Origin: Pogonophryne albipinna
Taxonomy: Eukaryota; Chordata; Actinopteri; Perciformes; Artedidraconidae
Length of the DNA: 64,000 nt
Assembly: GCA_028583405.1 (NCBI GenBank)
Contig: CM053260.1
Span: forward strand, 27,692,735 to 27,756,734
Direction: 5' to 3'
The notes below the pieces were generated by a model. The model was not told where the DNA came from and made no database searches. It worked only from the letters and a program-made list of their open reading frames with translations. Both the position numbers and the translations under genes were made by a program. Position 1 is the stretch's first letter. The number at the start of each line of letters is the position of its first letter. Shown piece by piece: positions 33,518 to 44,560 of this stretch.

Positions 33518-34720
33518 ATCATAGACTGTATATATAAATGGACGTAGTGTCCGTGATGTCACCCATAGGATTCTGCAGAGTTGCCGAGAAGCAGTTCCAC
33601 TATATAAACGTTACATTCATAATCAAACGAGACAATCTGCAAGAGAATTAGCTATTTGTTGTTATTCGTAATGCTTGTCAATCACACGTTAATAAAATAA
33701 AATAAGCACTGATACATAGCAGAACAATTATGGCGATGTTCAGCTTAATAAGCCTTGTTCAACATAATGTATTTAGCTAATACTACAGCGGCTGCAGGCG
33801 AACCAATTCCTCGTTTCGCTGCATTCCTTGATCTCCAGTTATAACGCCGGACTCCGCCGCCCGGAGCTAACGGAGCCGCAGAGGGCAAGCTCCGGGACGC
33901 CGGCTGGAGCTAGCCCCCTGCGGCTCAGTTATCTCCGGCAGCGGACTCCGGCGGCCAACACTGGGATAATTGGCCTTGTAACATTTGCTCCCGTTTAGCA
34001 TTATGGGCGTCATAGCCATAGACTATAAAAGTCTTACCCAAGGCTGAATCATAAACTAAACTGTATATATAGCCTATATATACATGTATAAAGGGTTACG
34101 TCCTTAGCTGGCTAATAAGCTATATAACAAGCTAAGCTAACAAGCACACAAACACCTGCTAACGGGTTTAACATGTATAATATTATCATTTTAGACTTCT
34201 TGGAAGTTCTGTTAGTACATTCAAGCGCACAGCACGACATTTTAATTGTCTGGTATTTGTAACAACATTCCCTAAAAAGCACAATCACCACGAACACGGC
34301 TAAAGCTAAAGGGTCAAGTACAGTAACTACAACTAGCTAACGTTGTAGCCTAGCAGAGTGGACAAGTTGCTGTTAGCTGACAGTGAGGCATGTACCTGTC
34401 CATCAAAGTGACCACGCCCTAATTTATGCAAACACTTTAAGACCTAATATAAATAAAAAAGGTTGCGTTATAAAACAATTCACTCACAGATTCATAATCA
34501 TGAAGGTGGAATCTAACTATATCCCGAATCATTTGTGTTGCATCCAGGGGTAGAAACATCTTTATTTCTGCTGTAAAGTTGGGCATTTTAACATGGGGTC
34601 TATGGAAATTCATCCTTTCTGCAGTCATCGCCTATCGGCCAATAGATGACCTGCAGTTTGTGGCACTTCCTTATTGGCCTCCGGGCTCTGCCCCAGAGTT
34701 TGCCGCTTGTATAATATCCT
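33518..34720 (+). repeat. Teleost-type interspersed repeat of unknown class
   Basis: It opens with ATAGACTGTATATATAAATG and closes with TTTATTTCTGCTGTAAAGTT, GGGCATTTTAACATGG and GCAGTTTGTGGCACTTCCTT. I recall both ends as parts of one common fish repeat. The GC-rich middle (33835-33960) may be a separate insertion. No coding region. Confidence 0.5.
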
Positions 34721-34970
34721 ACGCTCTACTCAAGTTATGTTTGCCTTTTATCTGCACTGTCCCTTTTAAATTGAGTGATGAATAGAAAAATCTGATTCCG
34801 ATGTTTGTTTGTGTTCAAAACATGCATTTCATTTGGTTGTACAACGTTTCACATGTTTGTAAAATATATTATATTATATTATATATTATTAATATATTAT
34901 TAATATATTATTAATATATGATTGTCTGACATTAAAATAGCAGTGATAACTATTGATAAGGCATATTTAA

Positions 34971-35850
34971 AGGTCTCCTATTTTACTGTTTGTCATCAAT
35001 ATATTAAAGGTCTCAGATATATACAGAACCTGTCTCTGATTGGCTGAAACACCAAACAGATCATTGCAGCATTACCCATAATCCCCTCTGTTTCAGCCCT
35101 GTTTCCAAAGTGCTGATTCTCTGTCTGTTACTTTAGATGAAAATAAGGAGCCCCTCCCCACGCCCCTCTGAGAGACATTTGGTTACAAAGAACACAATGG
35201 TGCTCTAGGAGGAGATTCAGGTGATAAGGTGTGGGGGGGGGGGGGTGGTTACCGTGGTAGCTGATTGGCTAATGGTTACAAAAGACAAAACATCGTTATG
35301 ACATCACAAAGTGGCCAAAATCTGATCAGCTCATTTTCACACAGGTTTTTATAGAAATGGATCAGGACAAAAAGAGAGAGAATCTTTGTTCCTGAAACTT
35401 TCAGAGTCTCTTTCCACAGAGGGGACACATGTTGATGTAGAAGAGACATGAAGAAGAGGGGACACATGTTGATGTAGAAGAGACATGAAGAAGAGGGGAC
35501 ACATGTTGATGTAGAAGAGACATGAAGAAGAGGGGACACATGTTGATGTAGAAGAGACGTGAAGAAGAGGGGACACATGTTGATGTAGAAGAGACGTGAA
35601 GAAGAGGGGACACATGTTGATGTAGAAGAGACATGAAGAAGAGGGGACACATGTTGATGTAGAAGAGACATGAAGAAGAGGGGACACATGTTGATGTAGA
35701 AGAGACATGAAGAACAGGGGACACATGTTGATGTAGAAGAGACATGAAGAAGAGGGGACACATGTTGATGTAGAAGAGACATGAAGAAGAGGGGACACAT
35801 GTTGATGTAGAAGAGACATGAAGAAGAGGATTTTGCATAATAGGTTACCT
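34971..35850 (-). mobile_element. Family C, copy 2, with minisatellite
   Basis: TTAA lies at 34967-34970 and 35851-35854. It begins AGGTCTCCTATTTTACTGTT and ends ATAATAGGTTACCT. It is the inverted counterpart of 28768-29787, with an 11-unit 37-bp array at 35417-35830. A short AT-rich run (34860-34920) lies just outside. Confidence 0.92.
35417..35830 (-). repeat. 37-bp minisatellite, about 11 units
   Basis: On the - strand it is the same unit as at 28787-29347, but more uniform. A single AACAGGGG variant lies near 35713. It generates three overlapping repeat frames (145-182 codons), not genes. Confidence 0.96.
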
Positions 35851-35911
35851 TTAATGAGCTGATAATAATGCCTTTTTATTAGAGGCAAGGCTTCCAATAA
35901 TTAATATTATA

Positions 35912-35920
<9 letters not shown>

Positions 35921-35965
<45 letters not shown>
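35921..35965. repeat. (TA)n microsatellite
   Basis: About 45 bp of pure TA, a likely easily melted site. Confidence 0.95.
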
Positions 35966-35970
<5 letters not shown>

Positions 35971-36334
35971 AGTAGAGGTGCCAGTTCACACACCAGCAGT
36001 TTGGCATCTCTCCATGACAAAAACAGCATGTGCATGTGAGTCTTCAGACCTCATGTGTTTAGGTCCTCTGCATGTGTGTATATGTATTGTGTATACAATA
36101 AGAGAGAGTGAAAGAATAATCCACTTTTAATTATAACTGCAATTTATAGACTTTAATCAAATCAAATCCAAGTTTATTTATAAAGCACATTTAAAAGCGA
36201 TTTTTGGTCGGGCCAAAGTGCTTTACATGTAATTAATACTACAATCACATAAAAACACATTAATACATTCATAATAGATTACAACAGATATATAAAAAAC
36301 ACAGGGAAAAGTCAGGAGTCGTGCTCCGCTCTGA

Positions 36335-36853
36335 CTAAAAGGCCATGGAGAAGAAGTGTGTTTTAAGTGTAGATTTAAAAACCCCTAGGGTCTGGGCCGA
36401 CCTCATATTGAGGGGCAGAGTGTTCCAGAGCCTGGGGCCAGCTGCTGCGAAGGCTCGGTGACCTCGGGTTTTGAGCCTGGTCTTGGGCACTACCAGCAGC
36501 AGCTGGTCAGCAGACCTTAAAGCTCTGCCTGGGGTGTAGCGCTGGAGGAGTTCAGCTATATAGTCCGGAGCCAGCCCATTTAGTGCTTTAAAAACAAATA
36601 AAAGGAGTTTAAAATCAATTCGGAACCGAATTGGAAGCCAGTGCAGTGAGGCCTGAATTGGGGTGATGTGGTCACGTTTTTTGTGGCCAGTGAGAAGACG
36701 TGCAGCTGCGTTCTGCACTAGCTGCAGGCGTTTAATTGACGCCTGGTCCATACCCACGTACAGAGCGTTGCAGTAGTCCAACCTCGAGGTAACAAAGGCG
36801 TTAATAATCCTTTCCAGGTCTTTAAAAGATAAAAACGACTTGGTCTTGGCCAA
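36335..36853 (-). pseudogene. LINE ORF2 C-terminal region
   Basis: This 172-residue frame carries the post-reverse-transcriptase signature of vertebrate L2/CR1/jockey-like LINEs: SRLDYCNALYVGM, QLVQNAAARLL, ASLHWLPI, and YTPGRALRSADQLLLVVP ending near LWNTLPL. It stops just after a conserved THFFSMAF tail, the natural C-terminus. The LINE fragment at 45345 shows the same order of motifs. The methionine at its start is internal to the real protein, so no start codon is assigned. It is not functional on its own because the catalytic palm lies upstream in another frame. Confidence 0.85.
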
Positions 36854-36983
36854 TAGTCGTATTTAAAAAAAGTAGGTTTTGACTACGCTGCTGACCTGCT
36901 TATCGAATTTAAAAGCGCTATTGAAGGTCACTCCAAGGTTCATGACAGAGGGGAGGATATTATTTTTGAGGGAGCCCAGAATA

Positions 36984-37250
36984 TCAACCGGGGAGGCTGG
37001 AGGTTGGGGTCCAGAAAAGAGGTTGGCTCAGCCAGGATTTGATCTCTGTCAAGCAGTCCATCAATAGCTGTAATGAGTTGACATTTGAATTGAGTGGCAG
37101 ATAGATCTGTACATCGTCGGCGTAGCAGTGGAAGGGGATGTTGTGTTTTGTGAGAATTGAACCTAGGGGCAGTATGTACAGTATAAAAAGGATGGGGCCC
37201 AGAATCGAGCCTTGGGGAACCCCACAGGTAAGAGGGGCTTTGGCAGAAGT
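36984..37250 (-). pseudogene. LINE reverse transcriptase palm fragment
   Basis: The frame includes [19 protein letters not shown], the conserved reverse transcriptase block before the catalytic site, and [11 protein letters not shown] at about 37092-37124 with the YADD catalytic aspartates. Sequence beyond this ([12 protein letters not shown]) matches the thumb region of L2-like LINEs. The frame breaks at about 36984, before the continuation at 36853. The endonuclease domain and N-terminal fingers are absent. Confidence 0.88.
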
Positions 37251-37254
37251 TAAG

Positions 37255-37380
37255 ATTAAGATGCATAAGTGTTGTGTATTGTGTGTGAACTGCATGTTGT
37301 GCTTTGCATAATGTTGTTTGCTGGTGCCAAATGTACCTTTAATGTCAAATTCAATGAACAATAAAGTAATCTGTATCTGA
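37255..37380 (+). repeat. LINE-like 3' tail on the + strand
   Basis: TGTACCTTTAATGTCAAATT...AATAAAGTAATCTGTATCTG resembles a retroposon tail ending in a short tandem motif. It abuts the oppositely oriented LINE. Confidence 0.45.
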
Positions 37381-38087
37381 ACATGCTGTCCACATTAGGT
37401 TTAAGGTTCAGTTTGCACAAACATCACTACGGGATATGATAATGCTAAACTAGTGACCCCGCTGTGATTCTGAGTAGCTAATAAATAATGTGTCTAATGA
37501 AGCCCACCTGGTATGTTGTTTCTTCCTTCTTTTTAACTGTTAGACTGCGACTTTAGAGTAAGTAATACACATTGTGTATTGTGTAAACACATACAGAATT
37601 ACACCAAATCATTTTATTTGATATATTTCTTATGAATTTATTTTTCCTGTCGCTAAAGGTTGCTTCTGCGCCCACATCATTAAGACATCAAAGAACACAC
37701 CAATTACTGCATGAGGGAAATTAAGTAGTGCCATATGTTATCCGTGAGAAACAAACTCATTTGCAAACTAATTAGTGGGATATGTTGTCGGAGAAGGACA
37801 ATCTTTTAAAATAGAGCATTTATGGACGCTGCGTCGGGATCATTGCACGACCAGTGTGCTGCATTATGAATATGTTGTGTGTCCTTTACAGTTTTTGGTA
37901 AAAAGCTGAGATGATATGATGTTTGTTAGGTCATGCCTGCCACTGTGAGGGTTATCTGAACAAAACGAATTACAGATGTAAAGAGAAAGAGAGCACAATA
38001 TTTGCTTATTAAATATGAAACAGCCTCCTTGTGCCAACAGCTCCCCAGGATGTATTTTAATGTTCTGTTATGCTGTGTGCTCATGCA
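37381..38087. other. No gene seen; candidate POU/homeodomain composite site
   Basis: CATTTGCAAACTAATTAG at 37759-37776 combines an octamer-like ATTTGCAA with a TAATTAG word. No repeat covers 37690-37860. Function unproven. Confidence 0.3.
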
Positions 38088-39150
38088 GAGAGAAATGGAG
38101 AGAAAGGAAGAGAAAGGGAGAGAAAGTTAGAGAAAGGGAGAGAAAGGGAGAGAAAGATAGAGAAAGGGAGAGAAAGTTAGAGAAAGGGAGAGAAAGATAG
38201 AGAAAGGGAGAGAAAGTTAGAGAAAGGGAGAGAAAGATAGAGAAAGTTAGAGAGGGAGAGAAAGTTAGAGAAAGATAGAGAAAGTTAGAGAAAGATAAAG
38301 AAAGTTAGAGAAAGATAGAGAAAGTTAGTGAAAGATAAAGAAAGTTAGAGAAAGATAGAGAAAGATAGAGAAAGATAAAGAAAGTGAGAGAAAGGGAGAG
38401 AAAATTAGAGAAAGATAGAGAAAGTTAGAGAAAGTTAGAGAAAGATACAGAAAGTTAGAGAAAGATAAAGAAAGTTAGAGAAAGATAGAGAAAGTTAGAG
38501 AAAGTTAGAGAAAGTTAGAGAAAGATAAAGAAAGTTAGAGAAAGATAAAGAAAGTTAGAGAAAGATAGAGAAAGATAAAGAAAGTTAGAGAAAGATAAAG
38601 AAAGTTAGAGAAAGATAGAGAAAGTTAGAGAAAGATAGAGAAAGGGAGAGAAAATTAGAGAAAGATAGAGAAAGTTAGAGAAAGATAAAGAAAGTTAGAG
38701 AAAGATAAAGAAAGTTAGAGAAAGTTAGAGAAAGGGAGAGAAAGTTAGAGAAAGATAAAGAAAGTTAGAGAAAGTTAGAGAAAGATGAAGAAAGTTAGAG
38801 AAAGATAAAGAAAGTTAGAGAAAGGGAGAGAAAATTAGAGAAAGATAGAGAAAGTTAGAGAAAGTTAAAGAAAGATACAGAAAGTTAGAGAAAGATAGAG
38901 AAAGTTAGAGAAAGATAGAGAAAGGGAGAGAAAATTAGAGAAAGATAGAGAAAGTTAGAGAAAGATAAAGAAAGTTAGAGAAAGATAAAGAAAGTTAGAG
39001 AAAGTTAGAGAAAGGGAGAGAAAGTTAGAGAAAGATAAAGAAAGATAAAGAAAGTTAGAGAAAGATAAAGAAAATTAGAGAAAGGGATAGAAATTTAGAG
39101 AAAGATAGAGAAAGTTAGAGAAAGATATAGAAAGATAGAGAAAGTTAGAG
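38088..39150. repeat. 1.06-kb purine-rich 10-bp tandem array
   Basis: Over 100 units of AAAGNNAGAG/AAAGATAAAG type keep an exact 10-bp period, with one phase shift at about 38251 from a short deletion. Nearly all bases on this strand are A, G or T and A-triplets recur every 10 bp. Two blocks of 160 bp (38601-38760 and 38881-39040) carry the identical order of variants, showing a larger 280-bp duplication. Confidence 0.97.
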
Positions 39151-39219
39151 ACTTACCACTGAAGGACAAGGGCAATGTAATCACACTTGAGAATGTTCAG
39201 GCCAGGCTGTGCCCTGTTC

Positions 39220-39353
<134 letters not shown>

Positions 39354-39360
<7 letters not shown>

Positions 39361-39502
39361 TCTCTCCGTAGTCTCATAGAAACGGTTGTGTATAAACTAC
39401 TAAATGTACACAAAAGGCATATATACTGTGCCTATACTGTAGCAAGCCGATGGGAATACCCTGTTATATGCTGTTAATTATTGAAAGACCTTCTGACATT
39501 GA
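39354..39502 (+). repeat. Duplicated 145-bp segment, copy 2
   Basis: It matches 33110-33256 closely, with a small insertion CGATGGGAATACC near 39447. It ends at GACATTG where repeat family H begins. Confidence 0.92.
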
Positions 39503-39790
39503 AAACTTGATTCTGATTGGTCAATTTGGACATTTCAGAAGTCTTCTATGTTTTGCTAACAGATGGTTGCTAATGAGAACAGACCGTTGCTAAGGGGTGT
39601 GGGAAGTCATATCACCTGCAGAAAGAAGTCCGGTCCATTGAATGTCAGCTGTAAACAAACACTAGTTTTCTCCATCAGAAAACACCATGGAATACTTTTT
39701 GAATATTTATTTTTATATTTGTGGCGAGCACAAAACTTGGGATTCATGATGGCTAAACTGTTGCCAGTAAAGAAAAGAAAAAGAGGTTAA
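39503..39790 (+). mobile_element. Dispersed repeat family H, copy 2
   Basis: It shares TTCTGATTGGTCAATTTGGA, GAGAACAGACCGTTGCTAAG, GCAGAAAGAAGTCCGGT and AACACCATGGAATACTTTTT with the other three copies. Confidence 0.85.
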
Positions 39791-39821
39791 AAGACAGAGC
39801 GCTGGAGAGAACGGACGTTAA

Positions 39822-41850
39822 CCTCTTAAGCCCGAGGGTCCCCCCAGTGGACCCCCCCCACAGTTTTTTTACGAGACTATGTCTCAGGGCTTCTTAACAT
39901 TTATGAAACTATTAATGTTCCATACCCTTTTAACGCTAAGAAACTCCGCTAACTGACAATGTGAACCATTTATAGCTAAAAGAAACACAAGAGTAATACC
40001 AAGCCTTTGAATTAGCATGGAGCGAAAAAATGCTAACTAATGCTAACGGATTTTGCACAGCACTCACGGTAGAAATGCCCTTATTACTTATCGTAACTGC
40101 ACAAACAAGATATACGATTTAAAGCTGAGACTCCACAGATTCCAGACATATAATATCATCACTGTAGGACCCCGAATTGCGGAGCTATCAGCCAGAAAAG
40201 AGAAAGTAAACAACATCCGGTTTAAAAAATATTACAATAATTTCGTTTTACCTTTTTTGATTTGTGATCAAAAGTTGTGTTCACCGGAATAAAAACGCCG
40301 CTCAAGGTTAATCCAATGTCTTTGTGTCACGTAGACATTTTGACTGATAATCCTTCATCATATTTATGGCAATATACTGGGTATAACATTTTGCCGTCCA
40401 GGCGTGCACTTTCAGATATGCTTTGTTCGCTTCTCTATTACGTCCGCTATGGTAATTTTTATGTGGATTTGGGAACTGCCCATCGATTCTATTGGTTCTG
40501 ATGGTTAAGAAAAAGGTGTAAATCACACGAATCGACCAATGGGTTCCAGAGATATGGTCCTGCGTAAAGTATAAAGAATGCCAGCCAGTTTAAGTACTTT
40601 ACGCAGGCGGCTTCATTTATTGTTTCATACGTAACAGCAGGCATTACAGCAGAACCCAGAGCAAACGGAGCACAGAGCGGACAGCAGATAACGGAATAGC
40701 AGTTTTATTGCTTATAGATTATCAGAACATTTCAAAGGGGACACAGCCCCATTGGATATTAACCTATGGATTAACTACATCATCGTTTTTATCGTTTTAA
40801 TGCCATTGAAGACCAGTTTAGACCAGGCAAAGAGGAAGGTAAGCCATTAGCCTAGCGCATGCTAGTACCTTGCGCCACTTGTTTTGATGTACGTTTTTGT
40901 TGATAACGTCGCAAGTTTGTATCTTTCAGTGTTGAGGTGGGCACCGTTAGATTCTGTGTCTTTACGATCAAAAACGATGTGTTGGATGTGCAGCTAGGAT
41001 AAGTAATAAGGGAGCTAGGATAAGTAATAAGGGAGCTAGGAGTGATTTTCGGTGCAGTAATAGGTTAGCATTTTTCGCTCGGGGCTAATTCAGATGCTCA
41101 CTGTTAGCATTGTGTTTTTTTTGAAAAAAAAAATGAAAGATCAGTTAAATGAGTTTTTTCCCGTTATATGGATATAAAATATTCATAGTTTATTAAATAG
41201 TAAGGTTCCTTAGACGTTGTTTCCTGCAAATGACGTGATTTCGGTCCGTGGGGCCTATAAGTGCTATATAAATAAACTTGCCTTGCCTAAGAGGATAACA
41301 GAGTATGTTCTTATATTTTATTTTTATTTTTATTTTTTTTCACAACAGTTGTATTTGGATGGAATGAATACCTATAGTGAAAATTCAAAGTAATAAAATG
41401 ATTTTTACAGTGAAAAAGTTCAAATGGAACTGATGGTTCCCAAATTACCCAGAGGTGAGTCCGCCTGGACTTTATTTTTCTAAACCTCTCTAAAAAGGTC
41501 AAATTTCACTTGTTTTGCATCAATCTTGATACAGGGTACTTATTATATGTTATAGTTTGGATTCCTAAAGCTTTTAGTCTACTAACCCATCATTCAAGGG
41601 TGGTTTTTACTATAAGTAATGGGTTTTTTTTAGGCGGACATTAGAATTTACATGTTTTTACTATGTTCCATCTGAATTTACTTTAAAATAAAAACATCTA
41701 TATTGATTCTGACACTTCTACATCCAACTCACAGGTTTATCATTACTTTGAGAGAAAAGATTATTAATTTACCCCTTTTAGAAGTGTCTTTGTTGTGTTA
41801 GTGGCATTTTCGAGCCTGAAACCTGAAAAACAGGCTCAGGGCTTAAGAGG
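39822..41850. mobile_element. piggyBac-like 2.03-kb element, no transposase
   Basis: The inverted ends CCTCTTAAGCCC and GGGCTTAAGAGG are bounded by TTAA at 39818-39821 and 41851-41854. TTAA duplication is the hallmark of piggyBac. Inside are a 22-bp triplication near 40991-41043 and a LINE-like tail around 41255-41290 (GTGCTATATAAATAAACTTG). No frame over 80 codons, so it is non-autonomous. A fragment of the same family is at 24508-25000. Confidence 0.85.
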
Positions 41851-42120
41851 TTAATGAAGTCGAGTATAGGATCCCTGTCGTTGTTCCTTTTTTCACTTTT
41901 AAGCTATATGCCTCAAATTAGAACTATACAAAGATGAATGCTTCACTTCTGTAGCAGCTAATTTATTTCCTCCCTCGTGTTGTCAGTCCAGGAAAAGCAC
42001 ATCTCCCTTCTGGCATCTTTCAACATGAGCCTGACACATCTTATTATATCTTACACATTACAGTTGATACAATTCTGGTTGCACAAACTTAATTATTAAG
42101 AAATGTTGCTTATTTTAGAC

Positions 42121-42918
42121 CAGTGGTTCTCAAAGCTTCTGGTGCGAGCGAGCTACGCTAACAGATATAAGGAGTTTTTTCAACAACAAAGTGGAGGAGA
42201 GTCCTCTCCTGTCAGACTGAGAGACTCAGTGAACTAAAGGACTCTCTCAGTGTTATCTCAGTGGGTCTCAAACGTTTTGGTCACCATTAATGTAAACAAT
42301 TATTTCCGAGGCACATATGATCATTATAGTTATAAAAAAATAAGAGAATAAATGAAAAACAGCTATGAAATACTATATGACAGTAAAACAAGAATACAGT
42401 TTAAAAGGGTGATTTGTAAAATGTCCATAAAGAAAAAGTAAATCTGTTTACAGTTCTGTTTCAAATGGGTGTTGAGAGATGTATCCATAGATCTCTTCAT
42501 TTTGCTCTCAAAGTGCACCAGATTGATGCATTTAACTTCAATATTTAAAAATAAATCTTCCCGGGGGAGCTTGCCCCCGGACCCCCCTATGTAAGGTCCA
42601 CACACCACCTATAAAAATAGCACTTTACCCCTGCTTACACCTATATGCCGTGAGCTGATTATCGAGCCTTCATTGTAACAGTTGTGGGTACGTTGTGCAT
42701 ATGCGTGGGGATTGTTGCAGTAGAAAATTCCTCTGTAGCGACCGGTACATTAATGGGAAACCCTAAATGTTTGAGCACCCTCTATGAAACGTCAAGCTAC
42801 CCCACAGCACCCCCAAAAGAAATCTCTGGCACAACGCCACTGAGCCTGACTATTTGTGTTGGGGGGGCCTGACTTTTTTTTTTCTCCAAAGGGGGGGCCT
42901 GAAGTTTGAGAACCACTG
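42121..42918. mobile_element. hAT-like element with 5-bp duplication
   Basis: Inverted ends CAGTGGTTCTCAAA and TTTGAGAACCACTG are flanked by TAGAC at 42116-42120 and 42919-42923. CAGTGGTTCTCAA ends are hAT-like. A 5-bp rather than 8-bp duplication fits the hAT5 group, but could be partial decay. A second CAGTGGGTCTCAAACGTTTT near 42258 hints at an earlier internal end. Confidence 0.8.
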
Positions 42919-43158
42919 TAGACTCAAGTTGGATCTCTAGGAAATAAAACATACACAGGTTCAAAACTGATGCAGACATCTTAATTAGCCTCTGAGTAAT
43001 TGGAGATTAGAGTTGCTATGGACACTCTCTGGGATGTCTTCTAAAGGTCAGACACAACCTAAAGTCTGGGGATTGTGCAACAATATTTGTGTGTATGAAA
43101 AACTGTCAGGGTTACTTCATTGTTCTATTTATGAAATGTGAATTCATATTTTGGAATA

Positions 43159-43315
43159 CATTACATTATTACATGTTACTTGTTTTTACCTTAAAGCGAG
43201 CGGGCAGTCCTCACAGGAGCAATTTAGGGTGAAGTGTCTTGCCCAGGGACACAACGACATGCAGACTGCAGTGGGGATTGAACCTGTGCCACTGATCCAC
43301 AGCCTCCCTGTAGAC
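43159..43315 (-). mobile_element. tRNA-derived SINE, copy 2
   Basis: Same family as 16978-17175, with shared GGAGCAATTTAGGGTGAAGT, GACACAACGACATGCAGACT and a B-box-like complement at GGGGATTGAACC. The tail and head are more decayed. Confidence 0.82.
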
Positions 43316-43511
43316 AAACCCCTGTGAATAAGAGTATAGCCTGGACTAGTTTGATATGCCTGATCTAATTATGTCTGTCTAGGTAGGTCTAACTAGAAAT
43401 GCCACTATGTAGGAGATAACATCCAACTCTGTAATATCAGACAAATCCTACTGTTTTCAAATCTGAGACAAAAAACATCTTCAGAATCAGTAAAAACTGT
43501 AGGGCATTAAG

Positions 43512-43928
43512 TGTCAAGATCTGTCTGTGTTGTGTTTTGTCTTGTCTAGATCTGTCTTTGGTTTTCTGTCTGCGTTGTGTCTTGTCTAGATCTGTCTTTG
43601 GTTTTCTGTCTGCGTTGTGTTTTGTCTTGTTTAGATCTGTCTGTGGTTCCCTGTCGTTAGTTTCCCTGGTGTGTCTAATTAACCCGATTGTGTTCACCTG
43701 GTGTCCCTGTGTTTTCTCCTCCCTCCTCACCTGTGTCTTGTTTGTATGATTAGTCTTGTGTGTATTTAAGTTCTGGTTTTTCTGTCTGTCTTTGTCGGTT
43801 CGTCTTGTGTTATGACTTGGTCTTCGGTGAGTGTTCTGGCTTTGTTTATAGTTTAGCCTTGAAATAAAGGAGTTATTTTTGACACTTTAATCTGCATTTG
43901 GGTTCTGCTTCCTGCACACACCGTAACA
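43512..43928 (+). mobile_element. Solo LTR with 5-bp target duplication
   Basis: The 417-bp segment begins TGTCAAGATC and ends CCGTAACA (TG...CA ends). It is flanked by a perfect TTAAG duplication at 43507-43511 and 43929-43933. A TATTTAAG box near 43771 and a polyadenylation-like AATAAA near 43863 fit U3/R/U5 order. Two tandem copies of a 40-bp block lie at about 43545-43625. No internal retroelement genes adjoin it, so it arose by recombination between two LTRs. Gypsy-type or retrovirus-like origin cannot be separated here. Confidence 0.82.
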
Positions 43929-43940
43929 TTAAGGGCAAAC

Positions 43941-43943
<3 letters not shown>

Positions 43944-43979
<36 letters not shown>
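43944..43979. repeat. (GT)n microsatellite
   Basis: About 18 GT units shortly after the solo LTR. Confidence 0.95.
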
Positions 43980-43981
<2 letters not shown>

Positions 43982-44261
43982 ACAATGTTCACAATGTTCT
44001 CATGTCACTGCCTCCAGATATCATCACTTATGTGGACACACACTCAGTGACCTGCCGGGACCAATCTTTATGTAACACAATGCTTTGGAAATGTCTTGAA
44101 ATGCACGGTGATAGTTTTAGACTCACTGCTGTCAGAAGGACTTTGAATTATTTCCTTGACTGGTTTTGGGGGGGGGGCGGTGTGTGTAGGAGTCTGCAGC
44201 CATGCTACAGTAGCATTGAGCTAATGTTCATGCTAAAATGCTCACACTGATAATGTTAGTG

Positions 44262-44560
44262 TTCATCTGTTGCAACTCAAATATATCAATATTCCAATTA
44301 CTGTACTAAGACCAGGGGTCTCCAACCTTTCTTCATCTGAGAGCTACTTTGAAAAAATGAAAGTGGCCAAGAGCTACTTGCATCACATCGCTTACATTTA
44401 TTCACATAGCCCTCATCAGTTGAATTAAGCTATACTTTTGTACACGTGTGAAATTGCAATACCTAAAGCTTATCAAACATCTTAACTTCACATCAAGGTC
44501 CAAGAAAACGAAAATGTCTCACATATTATTATGGCCCACATAGTGAGTCATCACTGAGAA
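44262..44560 (+). mobile_element. LINE tail piece followed by hAT fragment
   Basis: TCATCTGTTGCAACTCAAAT and AATATTCCAATTACTGTA at 44264-44310 match 56958-57003, part of a LINE 3' region. At 44316 a CAGGGGTCTCCAACC hAT-type end begins, followed by GAGAGCTACTTTGAAAA. No matching right end was found, so the hAT piece is truncated and its limit is arbitrary. Confidence 0.6.

Larger units (their letters stand above)
36150..37250 (-). mobile_element. LINE 3' half with reverse-transcriptase motifs
   Basis: A - strand LINE whose 3' untranslated part (36150-36334) contains AAGTTTATTTATAAAGCACA and CCAAAGTGCTTTACA, typical of fish LINE tails. Coding remnants lie at 36335-36853 and about 36984-37250. 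The fragment joins them in a different frame at 36854-36983, so it is 5'-truncated and frameshifted. Confidence 0.85.
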
